Source of the DNA: Flavobacterium psychrophilum
GTDB taxonomy: Bacteria; Bacteroidota; Bacteroidia; Flavobacteriales; Flavobacteriaceae
Direction of reading: 5' to 3'
Length of the DNA: 64,000 bases
Assembly (NCBI GenBank): GCA_945890865.1
Contig: CAMDDB010000006.1
Location: forward strand, 1 to 64,000
Position numbers and translations under genes: made by a program. Position 1 is the first letter of the stretch; each line of letters opens with the position of its first letter. Below the pieces are notes generated by a model, which worked only from the letters and a program-made list of their open reading frames with translations, ran no database searches and had not been told where the DNA came from. Below, in pieces: positions 25,330 to 33,706 of this stretch.

Positions 25330-26340
25330 ATGATGCACGCAAATGAAATTGAAGCCATTAAGATACTATTGGCTTCACCCAAAAAAATAGCAATAATACC
25401 CCACAGAAATCCTGATGGTGATGCCATGGGCTCTACTTTAGGACTTTATCATACGTTACTACAAAAACAACACGATGTTGTGGTCATTTCTCCTAATGAA
25501 TTTCCAGATTTTTTAGCCTGGTTACCCGGGAGCGAAAACGTAATGCTGTATGAGCAAAATAGTACAAAATGTTTATCCCTGTTGGAATCGTGTGATCTAA
25601 TTTTTACACTTGATTTCAATGCCTTACACCGCACTGGGGAAGTTATGGAAAAAGCACTTACCGCATTAAGTGCCACAAGCATCATGATTGATCACCATCA
25701 ATTTCCGGATACTTACGCAACCTATACTTTTTCTGACACAGCCTATGGCTCAACCTGCCAAATGGTATATGACTTGATTCTTGCATTAGGCTTTGAAAAT
25801 GTATTAAATACAACTGTTGCCACCTGTTTATACACCGGAATTGTAACCGATTCGGGAAGTTTTCGTTTTCCAAAAACAACGAGTGCAACTCATCAATGCG
25901 TGGCCGATTTAATTGATCGAGGCATAAACAATAGTCAAATCCATAATTTACTATTTGATAATTCCAGTTACAACCGATTATTAATACTGGGTAAAGCCTT
26001 GCAAAATTTAAAAATTTTAAACGAATATAAAACTTCTTATATCACCTTAAGTCAGGAAGAATTAGACGCTTTTGACCATCAAAAAGGAGATACAGAAGGA
26101 ATCGTAAATTATGGTTTAAGTATAAATGGGATTGATTTTACAGTCCTATTTATTGAAAACAAAGAAGAAGGAATAATTAAAATATCGTTTCGTTCACAAG
26201 GCGATTTTGATGTCAACCAATTTGCTAGAAAACATTTTAATGGTGGTGGCCACATTAATGCTGCCGGTGGGAAATCGAATTTATCTTTATCCGAAACCGT
26301 TCAACAATTTATTTGTATTTTAGCCACAGAAAAAAAGTAA
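25330..26340 (+). CDS. DHH family phosphoesterase (NrnA-like oligoribonuclease / pAp phosphatase)
   Basis: 336 residues with DHH and DHHA1 domains. The metal-binding residues are visible in IIPHRNPDGDAMGSTLG (His25, Asp29, Asp31), FTLDFNALHRTGE, and IDHHQFPDTYATYTFSDT for the DHH motif itself. The C-terminal GGGHINAAGGKSNLSLSE is the DHHA1 glycine-rich loop. Homologous NrnA degrades short oligonucleotides and removes the 3'-phosphate from pAp. It is the first gene of a compact operon with gldI (2 bp gap) and two isomerase genes. Confidence 0.9.
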   Translation: MMHANEIEAIKILLASPKKIAIIPHRNPDGDAMGSTLGLYHTLLQKQHDVVVISPNEFPDFLAWLPGSENVMLYEQNSTKCLSLLESCDLIFTLDFNALHRTGEVMEKALTALSATSIMIDHHQFPDTYATYTFSDTAYGSTCQMVYDLILALGFENVLNTTVATCLYTGIVTDSGSFRFPKTTSATHQCVADLIDRGINNSQIHNLLFDNSSYNRLLILGKALQNLKILNEYKTSYITLSQEELDAFDHQKGDTEGIVNYGLSINGIDFTVLFIENKEEGIIKISFRSQGDFDVNQFARKHFNGGGHINAAGGKSNLSLSETVQQFICILATEKK

Positions 26341-26342
26341 AA

Positions 26343-26906
26343 ATGAAATTACAACATTTATTATTCGCTTACACTTTTTTGGTTTTAATTTGCAGCTGCT
26401 CGCAACGTCAAGAAGAAGCGCGCAGGCCTATTTCTCATGCTTCTGGAACTTTCATTAAGAAATCCATTGAACGCAATAAAAAATTAATAGCCACAGAAGA
26501 AAAAATTATAGATTCCATTATAAAAAACGATACGTTAAAAGAATATACCGCTTCAAAAAAAGGCTATTGGTACAAATATGAGACTAAAATTGAATCCGAA
26601 TCAGATTTTCCAAAAAGAGGCGATATAGCTTATTTTGACTATGAAGTAAAAGATATTGAAAACTTTATTATTTATACTAAAACTGAAACAAAACCTCAAG
26701 TTTATTATGTAGATAAGCAAAACATGCTAACGGGATTGCGCGACGGAATTAAGTTAATGAAAAAAGGAGAAACCATTTCTTTTTTATTCCCTTCACACAT
26801 GGCCTATGGTTATCATGGGGATGATCAAAAAATTGGGATAAATCAACCCATTATTTGTACTGTAACATTAAAAGATATTCAACCCGACCCTCAAGCTGAA
26901 AATTAA
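26343..26906 (+). CDS. gldI: Gliding motility lipoprotein GldI, FKBP-type peptidyl-prolyl isomerase
   Basis: 187 residues after choosing the ATG that immediately precedes the hydrophobic signal. The lipobox is in LVLICSCSQ (Cys17 or Cys19). The C-terminal FKBP domain shows RGDIAYFDYEVKD, GLRDGIKLMKKGETISFLFPS and AYGYHGDDQKIGINQPIICTV. GldI is required for gliding in F. johnsoniae and assists folding of periplasmic or outer membrane proteins of the gliding/T9SS machinery. A long helical region rich in Lys and Glu precedes the FKBP domain. Adjacent isomerase genes suggest a shared folding function in the periplasm. Confidence 0.9.
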   Translation: MKLQHLLFAYTFLVLICSCSQRQEEARRPISHASGTFIKKSIERNKKLIATEEKIIDSIIKNDTLKEYTASKKGYWYKYETKIESESDFPKRGDIAYFDYEVKDIENFIIYTKTETKPQVYYVDKQNMLTGLRDGIKLMKKGETISFLFPSHMAYGYHGDDQKIGINQPIICTVTLKDIQPDPQAEN

Positions 26907-26913
26907 TAGAACG

Positions 26914-28002
26914 ATGATGAAACCTATTTCTTTTTTACTACTAAGTATTGTATTTTTTGTATCTTCTTGTTCAAAATCCTACGAACATTTAAAAGAAGGA
27001 CTCTATGCTGAAATTGAAACTTCAAAAGGTACAATGATTGCTAAACTAGCCTATGAAAAAGTACCCAATACAGTAGCAAATTTTGTATCATTAGCAGAAG
27101 GAAAAAACCCCTTTGTTAACAATGAGTTCAAAGGAAAAGCATTTTATGACGGTTTAACTTTTCACCGTGTAATTCCAGATTTTATGGTACAATGCGGCGA
27201 TCCAAACGGAGATGGGTCTGGCGGACCTGGCTATAAGTTCAAAGACGAGTTTCACCCCGATTTAAAGCATTCAAAAGCTGGAATACTAGCTATGGCAAAT
27301 GGAGGCCCATCAACCAATGGAAGCCAGTTTTTCATTACACACAAAGCTACTCCTTGGCTCGATAACATCCATAGTGTTTTTGGAGAAGTTATTGATGGAA
27401 TCGAAGTACTTCAAACCATCGAAAGTGAGGATGTAATTGAACATATTACCATCTTACGAATTGGAAATGCTGCCAAAAAATTTGACGCCGTAAAAATTTT
27501 CAAAAAATATTATGCCGTTCAAGCTAAAGTCCAAAAAGAATGGGAAGCTAAAACAAAAGTTATTCGAGAAAATAAAGCCAATACATTCTTAGAAGTTAAG
27601 AAAAATGGAATACAAACACCTTCGGGTTTGATTTATAGAATTATTTCTAAAGGTATTGACAAAAAACCAACCACTGGAACCACTGTATATATCCATTATG
27701 CTGGGTATTTAGAAAACGGTCAATTATTTGACACCAGTTATGAAGAAGTGGCCAAATCGTTTGGAACTTTTGACCCATCACGAGCTGCTCAAAATGGCTA
27801 TAATCCTATTGAATCTGAAATTGGAAATCTGCGTTTTATACCCGGATTCAATGAAGGAGTAGAACTGATGCACTTTGGCGACAAAGCAATTTTTTATATT
27901 CCATCGCAATTAGGTTATGGCGAGCAAGGAGCTGGCGATTTAATTCCACCTAATGCAAATATTGTGTTTGAAATCGAACTATTAGAAAAATCAATAAAAT
28001 AA
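26914..28002 (+). CDS. Cyclophilin-FKBP fusion peptidyl-prolyl isomerase, lipoprotein
   Basis: A 362-residue dual-family immunophilin. The lipobox VSSC gives Cys19. The cyclophilin domain (about 28-175) carries FYDGLTFHRVIPDFMVQCGD and ILAMANGGPSTNGSQFFITH, which are the active-site Arg/Phe/Gln stretches. A linker of about 60 residues follows, then an FKBP domain (about 245-360) with VYIHYAGYLENGQLFDTSY, FIPGFNEGVELMHFGDKA and YGEQGAGDLIPPNANIVFEI. Probably periplasmic and membrane-tethered. It is paralogous to the next gene. Confidence 0.92.
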   Translation: MMKPISFLLLSIVFFVSSCSKSYEHLKEGLYAEIETSKGTMIAKLAYEKVPNTVANFVSLAEGKNPFVNNEFKGKAFYDGLTFHRVIPDFMVQCGDPNGDGSGGPGYKFKDEFHPDLKHSKAGILAMANGGPSTNGSQFFITHKATPWLDNIHSVFGEVIDGIEVLQTIESEDVIEHITILRIGNAAKKFDAVKIFKKYYAVQAKVQKEWEAKTKVIRENKANTFLEVKKNGIQTPSGLIYRIISKGIDKKPTTGTTVYIHYAGYLENGQLFDTSYEEVAKSFGTFDPSRAAQNGYNPIESEIGNLRFIPGFNEGVELMHFGDKAIFYIPSQLGYGEQGAGDLIPPNANIVFEIELLEKSIK

Positions 28003-28015
28003 TTAACAAATTAAC

Positions 28016-29101
28016 ATGAAAAAGATAGTAATACTTACTTTAGCACTAATTGGATACACCTCCCTTGGCTTTACTCAAGAAAAACAAGTAGAAGGTATTT
28101 TTGCTGAATTCAATACCTCTAAAGGTAAAATTGTAGTACAACTTGAATACCAAAAAACACCCTTAACAGTAGCAAATTTTATCACCTTATCGGAAGGTGA
28201 AAATTCTATGGTTACCGAAGCATTTAAAGGCAAACCCTTCTATGACGGCTTAAAATTTCACCGCGTAATTACTGATTTTATGATCCAAGGAGGTTGCCCA
28301 AAAGGCGATGGTACTGGTGACCCAGGTTACAAGTTTGTAGATGAAATAACCGAATTAGCACATGACAAAGCTGGAATATTATCAATGGCTAATGGAGGAC
28401 CAGGAACAAACGGAAGTCAATTTTTTATCACACACAAAGCTACTCCATGGTTGGATGGAAATCATACCGTTTTTGGGCATGTCATTTCGGGGCAAGATAT
28501 CGTCAATACTATTGCAAAAAATGATGTGATTCAATCGATTAAAATTATTAGAAACGGAAAAGAAGCGAAGAAATTCAAAGCTGATAAAATTTTTACGGCT
28601 TATTTTGGTAACAAAGAAGAAAACGATAAAATCCAAAATGATAAAAATGCAGCGTTAAAAAAACAACTAACAGAAATTGCTGCTGAAACACAAAGAAAAT
28701 TAGCAGAAATAGTAGCAGAAAAACAAAAAGTTGCCAAAGAAAAAGCGTTAAAAGAATTTGAAAATGCAACAACTACTGCTAGCGGATTAAAATATATAGT
28801 ATTGCGAGAAGGTTCTGGATCTAAACCTGTGGCAACGAGTAATGTGAAAGTACATTATACGGGTATGTTTTTAGATGGAGAAATATTTGATAGTAGTGTA
28901 CAAAGAGGTGAAACCATTGATTTTGGCTTAAATCAAGTGATTAAAGGTTGGACAGAAGGTGTACAATTAATGCCCGAAGGTTCAAAATATAAATTTTATA
29001 TTCCCTCGCAATTAGCCTATGGCGAAAGGGGTGCCGGAGGTGTAATTCCTCCCAATGCCGACTTAATTTTTGAAATCGAGTTGATCATGATCAATAAATA
29101 A
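28016..29101 (+). CDS. Cyclophilin-FKBP fusion peptidyl-prolyl isomerase, secreted
   Basis: 361 residues with the same architecture as its upstream neighbour but with a cleavable signal peptide (ending around GFTQE) and no lipobox Cys. The cyclophilin domain contains FYDGLKFHRVITDFMIQGG and LSMANGGPGTNGSQFFITH; the linker (about 205-240) is a Lys/Glu/Ala-rich coiled coil; the FKBP domain contains VKVHYTGMFLDGEIFDSS, GWTEGVQLMPEGSKYKFYIP and AYGERGAGGVIPPNADLIFE. It looks like a soluble periplasmic counterpart of the lipoprotein version. The operon ends in a terminator directly after the stop codon. Confidence 0.92.
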   Translation: MKKIVILTLALIGYTSLGFTQEKQVEGIFAEFNTSKGKIVVQLEYQKTPLTVANFITLSEGENSMVTEAFKGKPFYDGLKFHRVITDFMIQGGCPKGDGTGDPGYKFVDEITELAHDKAGILSMANGGPGTNGSQFFITHKATPWLDGNHTVFGHVISGQDIVNTIAKNDVIQSIKIIRNGKEAKKFKADKIFTAYFGNKEENDKIQNDKNAALKKQLTEIAAETQRKLAEIVAEKQKVAKEKALKEFENATTTASGLKYIVLREGSGSKPVATSNVKVHYTGMFLDGEIFDSSVQRGETIDFGLNQVIKGWTEGVQLMPEGSKYKFYIPSQLAYGERGAGGVIPPNADLIFEIELIMINK

Positions 29102-29133
29102 AAAAAGCCGCTAAGTAATTAGCGGCTTTTTTT
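29101..29133. terminator. Bidirectional Rho-independent terminator
   Basis: GCCGCTA (29107-29113) and TAGCGGC (29120-29126) with a 6-base loop, A6 before and T7 after. It ends the nrnA-like/gldI/isomerase operon on the plus strand and the minus-strand gene at 29147. Confidence 0.9.
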
Positions 29134-29146
29134 GACTCTTATTATT

Positions 29147-29578
29147 TTAAAATTTCCAATCAAATTCGTCTTTATCACTAAAAACAGCTCCTATTTCAAT
29201 CTTTACAATTTCATTGTAATCTACGTGAAGGAACAACCAGTTTTCTTCATTAAAATAACTCATCATTCCTTCAGACGTATCGGTTTCAAAAGTCTTTACT
29301 TTATTTTTTTCCAACACAGGATACACATCACTCCAGTTTTTTCCAATAACTGTAGTATTGAATAATTTCACTATAGGGTTCGTTGAAGTCATATAACCCA
29401 AACGGTAGGCTTCTTCTTTATAGAAAATAAGACGCAACTTTCGAGCATTGTATAGCAATACAACATTTTCCTCTTCGTCTTTATATTGTGTATCTGGTTT
29501 TCCTAAAATTTTAGTAACATCTTGCTCTTTCATTCCGAAAAGCAAATTGTCAATTCCATATTTTAATTTAATTTCCAT
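29147..29578 (-). CDS. Conserved hypothetical protein
   Basis: 143 residues, no signal peptide. MEIKLKYGIDNLLFGMKEQDVTKILG opens with an alternating pattern also seen in small SmpA/BamE-like or DUF-type proteins (a short helix followed by G-x-P: LGKPDTQYKDEE), and the rest is beta-rich with YNARKLRLIFYKEEAYRLGYM. I do not recognise a characterised family. The longer frame to 29620 is rejected: its first codons lie in the terminator hairpin of typA. The gene lies between two terminators and may depend on read-through from typA or on its own promoter. Confidence 0.6.
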   Translation of the reverse strand: MEIKLKYGIDNLLFGMKEQDVTKILGKPDTQYKDEEENVVLLYNARKLRLIFYKEEAYRLGYMTSTNPIVKLFNTTVIGKNWSDVYPVLEKNKVKTFETDTSEGMMSYFNEENWLFLHVDYNEIVKIEIGAVFSDKDEFDWKF

Positions 29579-29590
29579 ATGTATTTGTGC

Positions 29591-29618
29591 TAAAAAATCC
29601 CGATTTTCATCGGGATTC
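29591..29618 (-). terminator. Terminator of typA
   Basis: ATCCCGAT (29597-29604) and ATCGGGAT (29609-29616) with a 4-base loop, followed on the minus strand by a U-rich tail. It lies 6 bp after the typA stop. Confidence 0.85.
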
Positions 29619-29623
29619 ATTTA

Positions 29624-31420
29624 TTATATTTTAAAACGTTTTCTATCGTTTTCTGTCAAATAAATTTTTCGTAGACGAATTGATTTGGGGGTAACCTCAA
29701 CATATTCATCTTTTTGAATGTATTCCAAAGCTTCTTCCAAAGAGAAAATAATCGGTGGAATAATTCTTGCTTTTTCATCATTTCCAGACGAACGTACGTT
29801 AGATTGCTTCTTGGCCTTAGTTACATTGATACACATATCGTCTCCACGAGAGTTTTCGCCAATTACCTGACCTTCATAGATCTCAGCATTAGGCTCCACG
29901 AAGAATTTACCACGATCTTGTAATTTATCAATAGAATAAGGAATAGCTTTTCCATTTTCCATAGAAATTAAAGAACCATTATTACGTCCTGGAATGGCTC
30001 CTTTGAACGGTTCATAACCAATATAACGGTGCGACATGATTGCTTCTCCAGCTGTAGCAGTTAACAATTGATTTCTCAATCCGATAATTCCACGTGATGG
30101 AATATTGAATTTGATGATCATACGTTCTCCTTTAGCTTCCATCGATAACATTTCGCCTTTACGAATCGAAACAAATTCAACGGCTCTACCTGAAAGATTT
30201 TCGGGTAAATCGATTGTTAATTCTTCAATTGGCTCACATTTTTGCCCATCAATTTCTTTGATGATTACTTGTGGCTGACCGATTTGCATTTCATAACCTT
30301 CTCTTCTCATGGTTTCAATAAGAACCGATAAGTGAAGTACTCCACGACCAAAAACCATAAATTTATCTGCAGAATCTGTTTCACCTAACTTCATTGCTAA
30401 GTTTTTCTCTAATTCTTTTGTTAAACGATCTCTAATGTGGCGTGAGGTAACAAATTTTCCTTCTTTACCAAAGAAAGGAGAATCATTAATCGTGAACAAC
30501 ATACTCATAGTAGGTTCATCAATAGCGATAGTTTGTAACGCTTCCGGGTTTTCAAAATCGGCAACAGTATCCCCAATTTCAAAACCTTCAATTCCAACAA
30601 TAGCACAAATATCTCCAGCAATTACTTGATCAACTTTTTTGCGTCCAAGCCCCTCAAAAGTATGTAATTCTTTGATTCTTGATTTTAATATGGTACCATC
30701 TCTTTTTACTAAAGAAATAGGCATTCCTTCTTTCAATACACCTCTTTCTAAACGACCAATTGCGATACGACCAGTAAATGATGAAAAATCCAAAGAGGTA
30801 ATTAACATTTGTGGGGTTCCTTCCGAAACTTTTGGAGCTGGAACATGAGCCAATACCATGTCTAACAAAGGTTCGATGTTATTGGTCTGATTTCTAAAAT
30901 CATCCGACATCCAATTGTTTTTTGCTGAACCATAAACCGTTGGAAAATCTAACTGTTCTTCAGTAGCTCCTAATTCAAACATTAGATCAAATACTTTTTC
31001 GTGTACTTCTTCTGGAGTACAATTTTCTTTGTCTACTTTATTGATTACAACACATGGTTTTAGCCCTAAATCAATCGCTTTCTGTAACACAAAACGTGTT
31101 TGAGGCATAGGACCTTCAAATGCATCTACTAAAAGACATACACCGTCTGCCATATTAAGTACGCGTTCCACCTCTCCACCAAAATCGGCGTGACCTGGCG
31201 TATCGATAATATTGATTTTTGTTCCTTTATAAGTAACCGCAACGTTTTTAGACGTAATGGTAATACCTCTTTCACGTTCCAAATCATTATTATCAAGGAT
31301 TAAGTCTCCTGTGTTTTCGTTTTCACGAAACAATTGACAGTGGTACATAATTTTATCAACCAATGTAGTTTTACCGTGGTCAACGTGTGCAATAATTGCG
31401 ATGTTTCTAATAGAAGTCAT
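29624..31420 (-). CDS. typA: Translational GTPase TypA/BipA
   Basis: A 598-residue ribosome-binding GTPase, an elongation factor G relative involved in ribosome assembly and stress or cold adaptation. G1 AHVDHGKTT (9-17), the switch I RERGITITSKN, G3 DTPGHADFGGEVERVL, G4 NKVDKENC and the C-terminal KKQSNVRSSGNDEK-type segment of the family are present. A TACCTTTG -7 element on the minus strand at 31441-31448 lies about 20 bp upstream. Length is typical. Confidence 0.97.
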   Translation of the reverse strand: MTSIRNIAIIAHVDHGKTTLVDKIMYHCQLFRENENTGDLILDNNDLERERGITITSKNVAVTYKGTKINIIDTPGHADFGGEVERVLNMADGVCLLVDAFEGPMPQTRFVLQKAIDLGLKPCVVINKVDKENCTPEEVHEKVFDLMFELGATEEQLDFPTVYGSAKNNWMSDDFRNQTNNIEPLLDMVLAHVPAPKVSEGTPQMLITSLDFSSFTGRIAIGRLERGVLKEGMPISLVKRDGTILKSRIKELHTFEGLGRKKVDQVIAGDICAIVGIEGFEIGDTVADFENPEALQTIAIDEPTMSMLFTINDSPFFGKEGKFVTSRHIRDRLTKELEKNLAMKLGETDSADKFMVFGRGVLHLSVLIETMRREGYEMQIGQPQVIIKEIDGQKCEPIEELTIDLPENLSGRAVEFVSIRKGEMLSMEAKGERMIIKFNIPSRGIIGLRNQLLTATAGEAIMSHRYIGYEPFKGAIPGRNNGSLISMENGKAIPYSIDKLQDRGKFFVEPNAEIYEGQVIGENSRGDDMCINVTKAKKQSNVRSSGNDEKARIIPPIIFSLEEALEYIQKDEYVEVTPKSIRLRKIYLTENDRKRFKI

Positions 31421-31440
31421 TTATTTTGTTTTTGAAAGTG

Positions 31441-31448
31441 CAAAGGTA
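31441..31448 (-). promoter_or_regulatory. -7 element upstream of typA
   Basis: TACCTTTG read on the minus strand fits TAnnTTTG exactly and lies 20 bp before the typA ATG. No TTG is found at 17-23 bp upstream, so the assignment rests on the -7 and its position. Confidence 0.4.
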
Positions 31449-31512
31449 ATCTTTATTTTAATAAAAACACTATAGTAATCAACTCTTTAGTTGAAAATTA
31501 AAGTGATCTATG

Positions 31513-31544
31513 CAAATAAAAAAAGCCCTCAGATAGAGAGCTTT
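31513..31544 (-). terminator. Terminator of rpsT
   Basis: AAAGCTCTC and GAGGGCTTT (31522-31530 and 31536-31544, read on the minus strand) pair with a 5-base loop, one G-U pair and a following T run. It lies 20 bp after the rpsT stop. Confidence 0.75.
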
Positions 31545-31565
31545 AGTGTTTTTTCTAATTACGTA

Positions 31566-31817
31566 CTATAATGAAGCTACGTGTTTTGTTAACTTAGATT
31601 TTAAGTTAGACGCTTTGTTATCATGAATGATATTTTTCTTAGCTAACTTATCAATCATTGAAATTACAGTTGCTAATTTTGCAGAAGCTTCAGCTTTATC
31701 AGTAGCTATACGAATAGCTTTGATTGCATTACGAGTAGTTTTGTGTTGGTATCTGTTCAACACTCTTTTTTTATCGTTACTTCTAATTCTCTTTAAAGCA
31801 GATTTATGATTTGCCAT
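31566..31817 (-). CDS. rpsT: 30S ribosomal protein S20
   Basis: 83 residues, Lys/Arg/Ala-rich and helical. MANHKSALKRIRSNDKKRVLNRYQ is the canonical S20 start (given here as a description of the first residues, with SALKRIRSNDKKR as the core), then NAIKAIRI and KLAKKNIIHDNKASNLKSKL. S20 binds 16S rRNA early in 30S assembly. Its long 5' leader (31818-31974) contains an inverted repeat and may be joined to tRNA-Glu transcription, since no TAnnTTTG element is found directly upstream. Confidence 0.96.
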   Translation of the reverse strand: MANHKSALKRIRSNDKKRVLNRYQHKTTRNAIKAIRIATDKAEASAKLATVISMIDKLAKKNIIHDNKASNLKSKLTKHVASL

Positions 31818-31858
31818 TTTTCCTTTTTTTTTTAATTGTAATAATTGTTATAAACTAC

Positions 31859-31914
31859 TAGTTAAAAAAGAAAAACCTCCCACAACTAAATTACAGTCAC
31901 TTTGGTTTTAACTA
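31859..31914 (-). promoter_or_regulatory. Inverted repeat in the rpsT leader
   Basis: TAGTTAAAA (31859-31867) and TTTTAACTA (31906-31914), perfect 9-bp arms around 38 bases. In the minus-strand transcript an inner AAAACC/GGTTTT pairing followed by a U-rich stretch could also form, resembling a weak terminator. S20 is translationally autoregulated in some bacteria; a comparable role here is inference only. Confidence 0.3.
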
Positions 31915-31974
31915 ATAAAATAATAACAGAGACACCAATTACTATTTTATAAAACTTATTTACAACTAATTTTG

Positions 31975-32046
31975 TAGCCCGTAGGGGAATCGAACCCCTC
32001 TTACCAGGATGAAAACCTGGCGTCCTAACCGATAGACGAACGGGCC
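31975..32046 (-). tRNA. tRNA-Glu (anticodon TTC)
   Basis: A 72-nt cloverleaf on the minus strand. The acceptor arm is GGCCCGT paired with ACGGGCT (one G-U at the end), the D arm contains TCTATCGGTTAGGAC, the anticodon stem CCAGG/CCTGG encloses TTTTCAT with TTC at 32011-32013, and the T arm is GAGGGGTTCGATTCCCCT. No CCA is encoded, so the cca enzyme is needed. It lies between proS and rpsT with its own promoter at 32072-32101. Confidence 0.96.
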
Positions 32047-32071
32047 CTTACATTATTTTGTAATGCGAGTG

Positions 32072-32101
32072 CAAAAATACAACTATTTTTTATTCCTGCA
32101 A
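32072..32101 (-). promoter_or_regulatory. Promoter of tRNA-Glu
   Basis: On the minus strand TTG (32099-32101), 19 bp, TATTTTTG (32072-32079), a complete consensus match. Predicted start about 20 nt before the tRNA 5' end. It overlaps no gene and lies 30 bp from the proS stop. Confidence 0.75.
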
Positions 32102-32128
32102 GTGCTAAAATAAAAAAAAGTATAATTT

Positions 32129-33607
32129 TTAATAGGCTTTTGCAAACAACACGCGGCCTTTTGAAGGCGCGCCAGTCAACACACATTTTCCAACTTCTTC
32201 CTTGCGATCTAATGCAATACAACGAATAGTTGCTTTTGTGATTTCTTTAATTTTATCTTCGGTAGCCGCAGTACCATCCCAATGAGCAGCTAAGAAACCT
32301 CCTTTTGTTTCCAATACCTCTTTGAAATCTTCAAAAGAATCTACATTAGTAATGTGCGTATTTCTGTAATCTAAAGCCTTTGCATACATCTCATTTTGGA
32401 TAGTGATTAATACCTTTTGAATATAAGCTGTTACCCCTTCTTGAGCAACCACTTCTTTAGTCAAAGTATCTCTACGTGCAATTTCATAGGTGCCGTTTTC
32501 TAAATCATTAGGCCCAACAGCAATACGAACAGGCACTCCTTTTAATTCCCATTCAGCAAACTTGAATCCTGGCTTTTGGGTATCACGACTGTCATATTTC
32601 ACAGAAATTCCTAATTTTAGCAAGGCTCCTGTTAACTCATTCACATGCTTTGAAATGGCATCAAATTGTTCTTCCGTTTTATAAATTGGGACAATAACTA
32701 CTTGTATAGGGGCTAAATTTGGAGGTAAAACTAAGCCTTTATCATCTGAGTGTGTCATTACTAACGCTCCCATTAATCGAGTTGAAACTCCCCAAGAAGT
32801 ACCCCAAACATATTCTTGTTTTCCTTCTTTATTGGCAAATTTTACATCAAAAGCTTTGGCAAAATTTTGACCTAAAAAGTGAGACGTTCCTGCCTGTAAA
32901 GCCTTACCATCTTGCATTAATGCTTCAATACAGTAAGTTTCATCTGCTCCAGCAAATCTTTCGGTTTCTGTTTTTAATCCTTTAATTACAGGAATAGCCA
33001 TGAAATTTTCAACAAAATCAGCATAGACATGCATCATTTTTTCAGATTCATCTATTGCTTCTTGTCGAGTAGCATGAGCGGTATGTCCTTCTTGCCATAA
33101 AAATTCGGCAGTTCTTAAAAATAAACGGGTACGCATTTCCCATCGCACCACATTGGCCCACTGATTAATTAATAATGGTAAATCTCTATAAGATTGCACC
33201 CATCCTTTGTAAGTTGACCATATAATTGCTTCACTTGTTGGGCGCACAATTAACTCTTCTTCTAATTTAGCATTTGGGTCCACCATTAATTTTCCGGGAC
33301 GAGATTCATCATTTTTTAAACGATAATGAGTAACAATTGCACATTCTTTGGCAAATCCTTCAGCATTTTTTTCCTCAGCCTCAAACATACTTTTAGGAAC
33401 AAAAAGTGGAAAATAAGCGTTGCTGTGTCCTGTTTCTTTGAACATTTTGTCTAATTGGGCTTGCATTTTTTCCCAAATTGCATATCCATATGGTTTAATT
33501 ACCATGCAACCTCTTACTCCTGAATTTTCTGCTAAATCAGCTTTTACCACTAATTCATTATACCATTTGGAATAATCTTCTGCTCGTGTTGTTAAGTTCT
33601 TACTCAT
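32129..33607 (-). CDS. proS: Prolyl-tRNA synthetase (eukaryote/archaea-like type)
   Basis: A 492-residue class II synthetase, shorter than the E. coli type and without the INS editing domain. It shows [32 protein letters not shown] for motif 2 surroundings, [22 protein letters not shown] split across motif 2, and [18 protein letters not shown], then the anticodon-binding domain with VVIVPIY and a C-terminal zinc-like region ending in a Tyr, as in the archaeal type. I start at ATG 33607 ([16 protein letters not shown]); the longer frame's extra 19 residues do not belong to the family. Confidence 0.95.
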   Translation of the reverse strand: MSKNLTTRAEDYSKWYNELVVKADLAENSGVRGCMVIKPYGYAIWEKMQAQLDKMFKETGHSNAYFPLFVPKSMFEAEEKNAEGFAKECAIVTHYRLKNDESRPGKLMVDPNAKLEEELIVRPTSEAIIWSTYKGWVQSYRDLPLLINQWANVVRWEMRTRLFLRTAEFLWQEGHTAHATRQEAIDESEKMMHVYADFVENFMAIPVIKGLKTETERFAGADETYCIEALMQDGKALQAGTSHFLGQNFAKAFDVKFANKEGKQEYVWGTSWGVSTRLMGALVMTHSDDKGLVLPPNLAPIQVVIVPIYKTEEQFDAISKHVNELTGALLKLGISVKYDSRDTQKPGFKFAEWELKGVPVRIAVGPNDLENGTYEIARRDTLTKEVVAQEGVTAYIQKVLITIQNEMYAKALDYRNTHITNVDSFEDFKEVLETKGGFLAAHWDGTAATEDKIKEITKATIRCIALDRKEEVGKCVLTGAPSKGRVLFAKAY

Positions 33608-33661
33608 TGTAAATATTTTGGCACAAAAATTGTTTGTATATAATTTAACTAAAATGTTTGG

Positions 33662-33689
33662 CAAAAATAGTTAAATTTGGAGTGTCCAA
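33662..33689 (-). promoter_or_regulatory. Promoter of proS, overlapping the divergent gene's promoter region
   Basis: On the minus strand TTG (33687-33689), 17 bp, TATTTTTG (33662-33669), giving a leader of about 50 nt. The -7 is immediately beside a plus-strand TAAATTTG (33672-33679) that probably serves the divergent lipoprotein gene, so the two promoters interleave. Confidence 0.65.
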
Positions 33690-33706
33690 CAATAAAAAAA
33701 AGAGTT

